From: Candidatus Nealsonbacteria bacterium RBG_13_42_11
GTDB taxonomy: Bacteria; Patescibacteriota; Minisyncoccia; Minisyncoccales; RBG-13-42-11
Direction of reading: 5' to 3'
DNA length: 16,460 nt
Assembly (NCBI GenBank): GCA_001821455.1
Contig: MHLY01000007.1
Location: 25,635 to 42,094, forward strand
Below the pieces are notes generated by a model that had not been told where the DNA came from, made no database searches, and worked only from the letters and a program-made list of their open reading frames with translations. Position 1 is the first letter of the stretch. Each line of letters starts with the position of its first letter. Below are positions 1-5,800 of this stretch, piece by piece. A program made the position numbers and the translations under genes.

Positions 1-2
1 TG

Positions 3-1628
3 GGAAGTACCAGAGGAAACGGCAAAATTGGCGAAGACGTCACTCAGAACTTAAAGACCATTGAAAGTATTCCCTTAAAATTACACTTTAAAAACCTGCC
101 TGATTGGGCTAATTTCAGCCAGATTAAGAGGAAAATAGAGATAAGAGGCGAAGTTTATATGGGAAAGGCGGATTTTGATAAGTTTAATAAGGTATTGGAG
201 AAAAAAGGGCAACCGACCTTTGCCAACCCAAGAAATCTGGCTGCCGGTTCTATCCGGCAGTTAAACCCCAAATTAGCCGCTTCCAGACCTTTAAAATTCT
301 TAGCATACGATATACTTACCGATATAGGCCAGGAGAAACATTCCCAAGAACATCAAATTCTTCCTCTTATGGGTTTCAAGACAGACCCGGGCAGGATATG
401 TAAAAACTTATCTCAGGCAGTGGACTTTTGGAAGGAAGTGGCGAAAAAACGAGAAAGCCTGGCTTTCCAGATCGACGGAGTGGTAATCAGCGTAGATAAC
501 AATAGTCTTTTCCAGAAATTAGGGATTGCCGGCAAAAGTCCCCGAGGTATTCGGGCTTTTAAGTTTTCGCCAAAACAGGCCACCACTAAAATTTTAGATA
601 TCAGACTGCAAATAGGCAGGACCGGCGCCATAACTCCAGTGGCTATTTTAGAGCCGGTAAAGGTTGCCGGGGTGACAATCAGCCGGGCGACTTTGCATAA
701 TGAAGATGAGATTAAAAAATTGGGAGTTAAAATAGGAGACACGGTAATTATAGAAAGAGCGGGCGACGTGATTCCGGCCGTGGCAAAAGTTCTTCCCGAA
801 CTCAGAATCGGAAAAGAAAAAGAATTTCATTTTCCAAAAATCTGCCCGGTTTGCAAAACGGAATTGGTTAAACCAAAAGAAGAAGCGGTTTGGAGGTGTC
901 CTAATGCCGCTTGTCCGTCAAGAAAAAGGGAAAATCTTTATTATTTCACTTCAAAAAAAGCGTTTGATATTAGAGGGCTGGGCCCCAAAATTATTGACCA
1001 ATTAGTTGATGAAAATTTAATTTCCCGGGCGCCCGATATTTTTGAATTAGAAGAAGGAGATTTGCTGCCCTTGGAACGTTTTGCCGAGAGAAAATCCAAA
1101 AATATAATAGAGGCGATTGCTGACAGCAAGAAAATACCTTTAGCCAGATTTATTTTTGCTTTAGGGATTCGCCATGCCGGCGAAGAAACGGCGATCGATT
1201 TGGCAAATTATTTCGGAAACATTGATAAGTTAAGGAAAACAACAAAAGAAGAACTGGATAAAATTCCTAGTATTGGCCCCGAGATTTCAAAATCCATTCA
1301 TGATTGGTTTAATTCCCAATCAAACCAAAGATTAATTGATGATTTATTGAAAACAGGGATAATAATCATTCCGCCCGAAAAACCGCCGGCTGGCGGCGGC
1401 AAAAAACTAATTGGAAAAACATTTGTCTTCACGGGCGCCTTGGAAACGATAACCCGGGAAGAGGCGAAAGAAAAAATCCAACTGCTCGGCGGGGAGGTTT
1501 CAGAGTCAATTTCTTCAAAAATCGCTTTTTTAGTAGTTGGCCAGGAGTCGGGCTCTAAACTGGAAAAAGCCCGAAAAATAGGCGTAAAAACGATAAACGA
1601 AAGAGAGTTTTTAGAAATGATCAAATAA
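3..1628 (+). CDS. ligA: NAD+-dependent DNA ligase LigA, 5'-truncated by the window edge
   Basis: LigA seals nicks in duplex DNA during replication and repair, using NAD+ as adenylate donor. The reading frame is open from base 3, before the first ATG at 159, and that upstream part already carries family motifs (TRGNG and GEDV, then RGEV with its glutamate at 150-152), so the gene continues to the left. The N-terminal NAD-binding domain and the adenylated lysine (KxDG) lie outside the window. Visible in order: the rest of the adenylation domain with FANPRN, IDGVV (471-485) and AFKF (555-566), the OB fold around GRTGAITPVA and ATLHN, a four-cysteine zinc finger (CPVC and CPNAAC), helix-hairpin-helix repeats, and a C-terminal BRCT domain starting near LIGKTFVFTG. 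Visible length is 541 residues. Oddities: the motif IV lysine (E. coli K290) is serine at 489-491, and the usual TRGDG reads TRGNG. rodA follows after 6 bases, suggesting cotranscription. Confidence 0.97.
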   Translation, partial: GSTRGNGKIGEDVTQNLKTIESIPLKLHFKNLPDWANFSQIKRKIEIRGEVYMGKADFDKFNKVLEKKGQPTFANPRNLAAGSIRQLNPKLAASRPLKFLAYDILTDIGQEKHSQEHQILPLMGFKTDPGRICKNLSQAVDFWKEVAKKRESLAFQIDGVVISVDNNSLFQKLGIAGKSPRGIRAFKFSPKQATTKILDIRLQIGRTGAITPVAILEPVKVAGVTISRATLHNEDEIKKLGVKIGDTVIIERAGDVIPAVAKVLPELRIGKEKEFHFPKICPVCKTELVKPKEEAVWRCPNAACPSRKRENLYYFTSKKAFDIRGLGPKIIDQLVDENLISRAPDIFELEEGDLLPLERFAERKSKNIIEAIADSKKIPLARFIFALGIRHAGEETAIDLANYFGNIDKLRKTTKEELDKIPSIGPEISKSIHDWFNSQSNQRLIDDLLKTGIIIIPPEKPPAGGGKKLIGKTFVFTGALETITREEAKEKIQLLGGEVSESISSKIAFLVVGQESGSKLEKARKIGVKTINEREFLEMIK

Positions 1629-1634
1629 ATTTTT

Positions 1635-2723
1635 ATGAAATTTTTATCTTCTTTCAAAAAATTAGATTGGATTTTAATAATCAGCCCTTTTTTTCTGTTT
1701 GGACTGGGGCTTTTATCCATCTACAGTTCTTCCTTGGGAAGGGGAGATTTTCTGAATTTTAAAAAACAGATTATTTTTTTCGTAATCGGAGTTTTACTGA
1801 TGTTCTTTTTAAGTTTTTTTGATTGGCGGATATTCCGGGAAAACACTTATTTGATGCTGGTTCTTTATTGTTTTTGTCTGATAACTTTAATCGGCCTTTT
1901 TTTCTTTGCGCCGGAAATAAGGGGAGTGAGGGGCTGGTATAAACTGGGTCCGGTTTCTTTTGACCCCGTAGAATTGACTAAAATCATTTTAATGCTTGTT
2001 CTGGCAAAATATTTTTCAACGCGGCATATAGAAATGTACCAGATAAGGCATATTTTGATTTCCGGTTTTTACGTTTTAATTCCTTCGGTTTTGATATTTT
2101 TGCAGCCGAACCTGGGCTCAACCCTGATTTTAATTGCTCTTTGGGTTGGAATATTAATTATTTCGGGCATTAAACTGCGCCATTTTTTAATTCTGATTCT
2201 TTGCGGTCTTCTGGTTTTAATATTCAGCTGGGGATTTTTATTAAAGGATTATCAGAAAGCAAGAGTTATGAGTTTTTTAAGTCCGAGCGATCCTTTGGGC
2301 ATGAGCTGGAATCAGAACCAGGCAAAAATCGCCATAGGTTCCGGCGGTATTTTCGGCCAGGGAATCGGAAACGGCTCTCAAACCCGCTACGGCTTTTTAC
2401 CCGAACCTCAAACCGATTTTATTTTTGCCGCCCTGGCCGAAGAAACGGGCTTGGCGGGAATCGGGTTTTTATTTCTGCTCTTCTCGGTTTTACTCTGGAG
2501 AATCATAAAAATCGCCCTGTTAAGCCAAAGCAACTTCGGCCGTTTATTTGCCACCGGCTTTTCCATTCTTTTAATTTCCCAGATTTTTATCCATATTGGC
2601 ATGAACTTGGGGATTCTGCCCATAATAGGCATATCTTTGCCTTTGGTTAGTTATGGCGGCAGCGGCTTAATCGCCACCTTCGCTGCTTTAGGTATTTTGC
2701 AAAACATGAGAAATCAGCCATAA
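1635..2723 (+). CDS. rodA: RodA-type SEDS peptidoglycan glycosyltransferase
   Basis: SEDS proteins polymerise lipid II into glycan strands at the outer face of the membrane, and RodA does this for the side wall with a class B PBP. The 362-residue product is very hydrophobic, with about ten membrane spans. It carries the family signature FLPEPQTDFIF; the aspartate of TDF is residue 261 (2415-2417), matching the catalytic aspartate of E. coli RodA (D262). Other family marks are the LQPNLGS loop, IGSGGIFGQG, and the C-terminal PLVSYGGSGL segment. RodA is preferred over FtsW because of the length, the IYSSS first helix, the AEETG context and the absence of division genes nearby, but the split between these paralogues is not certain. 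The ATG at 1635 follows the ligA stop by 6 bases and has no clear Shine-Dalgarno sequence, so translational coupling is likely. No mreBCD or penicillin-binding protein gene is adjacent. Confidence 0.92.
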   Translation: MKFLSSFKKLDWILIISPFFLFGLGLLSIYSSSLGRGDFLNFKKQIIFFVIGVLLMFFLSFFDWRIFRENTYLMLVLYCFCLITLIGLFFFAPEIRGVRGWYKLGPVSFDPVELTKIILMLVLAKYFSTRHIEMYQIRHILISGFYVLIPSVLIFLQPNLGSTLILIALWVGILIISGIKLRHFLILILCGLLVLIFSWGFLLKDYQKARVMSFLSPSDPLGMSWNQNQAKIAIGSGGIFGQGIGNGSQTRYGFLPEPQTDFIFAALAEETGLAGIGFLFLLFSVLLWRIIKIALLSQSNFGRLFATGFSILLISQIFIHIGMNLGILPIIGISLPLVSYGGSGLIATFAALGILQNMRNQP

Positions 2724-2763
2724 AGCCATAAGTCTTACTTAACGTCCGATAGGGTTATTATAC

Positions 2764-2772
2764 TTATCCACA
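2764..2772 (+). promoter_or_regulatory. Perfect DnaA-box consensus (TTATCCACA)
   Basis: The nine bases match the strong E. coli DnaA box exactly. They lie in the 131-base gap between rodA and the giant gene and overlap by one base a TATACT hexamer (2759-2764) that resembles a -10 element. I noticed no second box, no AT-rich repeat cluster and no dnaA or dnaN gene, so this is not an origin on this evidence. It could be a regulatory or titration site, or chance: about 0.1 such matches are expected over both strands of a window this size. Confidence 0.4.
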
Positions 2773-2780
2773 AGGCCTGT

Positions 2781-2809
2781 TTGACAAAGCCTTTTATTTT
2801 AAGGAAAAT
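2781..2809 (+). promoter_or_regulatory. Candidate sigma70-type promoter for the giant surface-protein gene
   Basis: A perfect -35 hexamer TTGACA (2781-2786) is followed by a 17-base spacer and a weak -10, GAAAAT (2804-2809, four of six matches). Transcription would start near 2815, about 40 bases before the ATG at 2855. The rest of the 2724-2854 gap holds an AT-rich stretch, the DnaA-box match and an 8-base inverted repeat, and I see no small gene in it. The weak -10 keeps confidence moderate. Confidence 0.4.
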
Positions 2810-2854
2810 GAATGAATCTACACGAATAAAATAAAGGACTATCGGATACAAAAT

Positions 2855-5800
2855 ATGAACGAGGAGGGAATTAAAAAATACTTATCCTTACAGGAAGCGG
2901 GCCAATTCTGCGAATATTCGCAGGAGTATTTGTCTTTGCGGGCGCGTCAGGGAAAGTTAAAAGCAGTGAAATTCGGCAGGAACTGGGTGACGACGAAAGA
3001 GTGGCTGGAAGAGTATTTAGGAAAAGCCCAAGAATACAATAACAAGTTAAATTATATTTTAGAAAACAATAAATTTGTTCCGCCGCCGGCTAATCTGCCG
3101 GTATTTAAGGTTCCAGTGCTGCGTTTCGGATTTGTCGTGGCGCTGGTTTTTTGTTTAATAACGGCGAGTGGCGTTTTTGGAAAAAGTTCTTTCCAAGGTG
3201 CTTTTGAAAAGTTGGATCCCTACGTTCATAACATCAACCAAGGCATCGGCCAGGCTACGAATTTAGTACTGCAAGATTTCGGACAGAGTTTTAAAAATGT
3301 TTATGAAGATTTTTCTCCTGTTCTAGCTGAGTTCAGCGAGAATTTTGACAGAGGCCTGGCAAAAGAATTGGAAATCACTACGCCTCAATCAGCTAATATT
3401 GGCGGAGCGATTAAGAATTTTTCCCAAGCGATAGCCAAAACATACAATGCTGCCAATGAATTTATTGAAAATAAATTGCAGGGCGTCTATCAGTTTGTTA
3501 CCACGCCCTGGCGGACTTCTTTGTTAAAAGAAACAACAACCGTGGAAGAAAAAGAAGCAATTTCCTTTGTGGAAGAAAAATTTGCAACTTTTGAAAAAGA
3601 AATTCAGCAATTAAAAGAAGGGATTACGGCTAAAGAAACAATCACAGAAGTTTCCAAAATTACCCAGATCGAGCCGATAAAAGAGATCACGAAAGAAGTT
3701 GTCAAAATTGACGACGCATCAATCGGTCAGGTAAAAGCGCTTCAAGCAAAAATAGAAACCCAGGCCAGCCAGATCGGCACTCTTGGGACAGATATGGCGC
3801 GGCGCTCCACAGGTTTAATTCTTTCTGCTAATCAAATCCAGCCGGTTTCACAGAAAAGTAATTCCCAGAGCATTTATACTGAAAGAGAGAGCATCAGTTT
3901 GCAAACAGCTATTTCGGGCAACATTGTTTTAAACGCCGCCGGTAGCGTCATTATTTCCGGCAGCAGTATTGTTATTGACTCTCCGATTGCCGCCACCGGC
4001 GCCCAAGTTTTTTCTGTTGACAGCGCTTCCACCACTTTAACGATTATTCAGAGCGGTACGGGCAATATCGTTGATTTTAAAGACGGAGACATCAGCGTCT
4101 TCACCATTAGTGACGGTGGAACCGTAACTGTAGCGGGAGATATTCTTCCTGCTACCACTACGACCTACGCTTTGGGCTCAGATACTTATAAGTGGGCGAA
4201 TATTTACACGGCTACTGCCACCATAGGCAATACCATCACCATTGGCACTGATAGTATTGCCGGTTCGTCTACCACCACTTTTTCTACGGATGAAGGCTCA
4301 ATTATTCTGAATCCCGTTGGCAATGTCGGCATCGGGACGACTACGCCTGCTACAACTCTTAGCGTAGAAGGAACATCAACTTTTATGGGAGGTAACGTGG
4401 GTATAGGCACCTTTACTCCTTCGGCTCTTTTAGATGTTGTCAGTTCCGGAAGTTCGGTATTTACCATAAATAGTTTGGGTTATGCTACTTTGTCTTTTGA
4501 CGCTTCCACAACCCCGTCTTTCTTAATCAGGGACTCTGATATTTCTTGGGATACAACCGAAACCACTTCAACCTATTTTGGGATTGCTGCCACATCCACT
4601 TTTGCGGGCAGATTTATGGATTTTGAATTCGGAACTACCAGTTTTTTCCATGTCAGCAGTTTAGGAAACCTGACCCTCTCGGCGCCAATTAATTTCACTC
4701 CCGAATTTGAAGGCTATCTTCTTGATAATTCAGTAGGAGGCAATGCCACAGGATTAGAAGGAGCTATGGGTGTGGATGTTGTTGGAAACTATGCCTATGT
4801 CGCAAGTTACAATGATAGCGCCATGTCAATTATTGACATTTCAGATCCTGCCAATGCCACGGAAACAGGTGTTATTTTTGACGATTCCATGGCTTATTCA
4901 GAAGAACAGGTTGCGACTGCCATAGATGGTCCTTATGCTTTGGCTGTTTCTGGCCGCTATGCTTATGTTGCCGGTGCTAATGAAGCGGGTTTATCGGTAA
5001 TTGATATTTCTAACCATGCCTCTCCCACTGAAGTGGGTTACGTTACAGGATTAACGACTACTATAGATATGGCTGTTTCCGGAAACTATGTTTATCTCGC
5101 AGGATATTCGAGCGACAATGTCATGATTGTTGATGTTTCCGATCCGCACAATCCAGTTTTAATTAAAACTCTTACTCATGGCGTAGACAGTTCCTATCTT
5201 GATGAACCCGTATCAATTGAGGTTTCCGGCAATTATATGTATGTGTCAAGTTTCTCAAGTAATGCTTTGACTATTTTTGATATTTCAGACCCTGCCAATG
5301 CTTTTGAAATAAGTCAAATTGGCGCCGATGGCAGCTTAGGCCTAACTATGAGAGTTAAAATTGCAGGTCGATACGCCTACCTTACCGCTTTTGGTCTTGG
5401 CGCTAACGGTTTATTTAATATTATTGATATTTCAAATCCATTAAATCCTTTATTGGTAGCGCAATTAATGGATAACAGTTTAGGGGGTCAGGCGCAGTGT
5501 TTAGACGGAGCCTTTGGAGTGGATATTTCCGGAAATTACGCTTACGTTGGAGCCGGTTTTTATTCCGTTACGGACCAGGCAGTTTCCATTATTGATATTT
5601 CCAATCCTGCCAATCCTGTGGAAGTTACTTGTATAAGAGACGATGAAGACGCAAGCGGTGGCACCATACCTTATATGGAAATGCCTTTACAAACTAAAGT
5701 TTCAGGAAAATATTTATATGTAACAAGTGTGAACGATCATGCTTTCAATATTTTTGAAATTCCTTCCATTGATGTTCCCAATATCGTGACAGGAAATATC

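Noticed and set aside
2201..2650. A 149-codon second-frame reading frame inside rodA
   Set aside because: It overlaps the conserved SEDS motifs in another frame and its basic, low-information product has no recognisable domain.
2772..2800. Possible rodA terminator: AAGGC / GCCTT hairpin followed by a T-rich run
   Set aside because: The continuous stem is only 5 bp with a 12-base loop, the T-run is interrupted, and it overlaps the better-supported TTGACA element.
2745..2846. An 8-base inverted repeat (TCCGATAG and CTATCGGA) flanking the candidate promoter, like an invertible switch
   Set aside because: Known invertible promoters usually have longer repeats and a nearby recombinase. An 8-base pair within 131 bases is expected by chance roughly once in eight such gaps.
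2861..2868. GAGGAGGG just inside the giant gene as a ribosome site for a later start
   Set aside because: No ATG, GTG or TTG in frame follows at a suitable distance, and a later start would cut into the helix-turn-helix.
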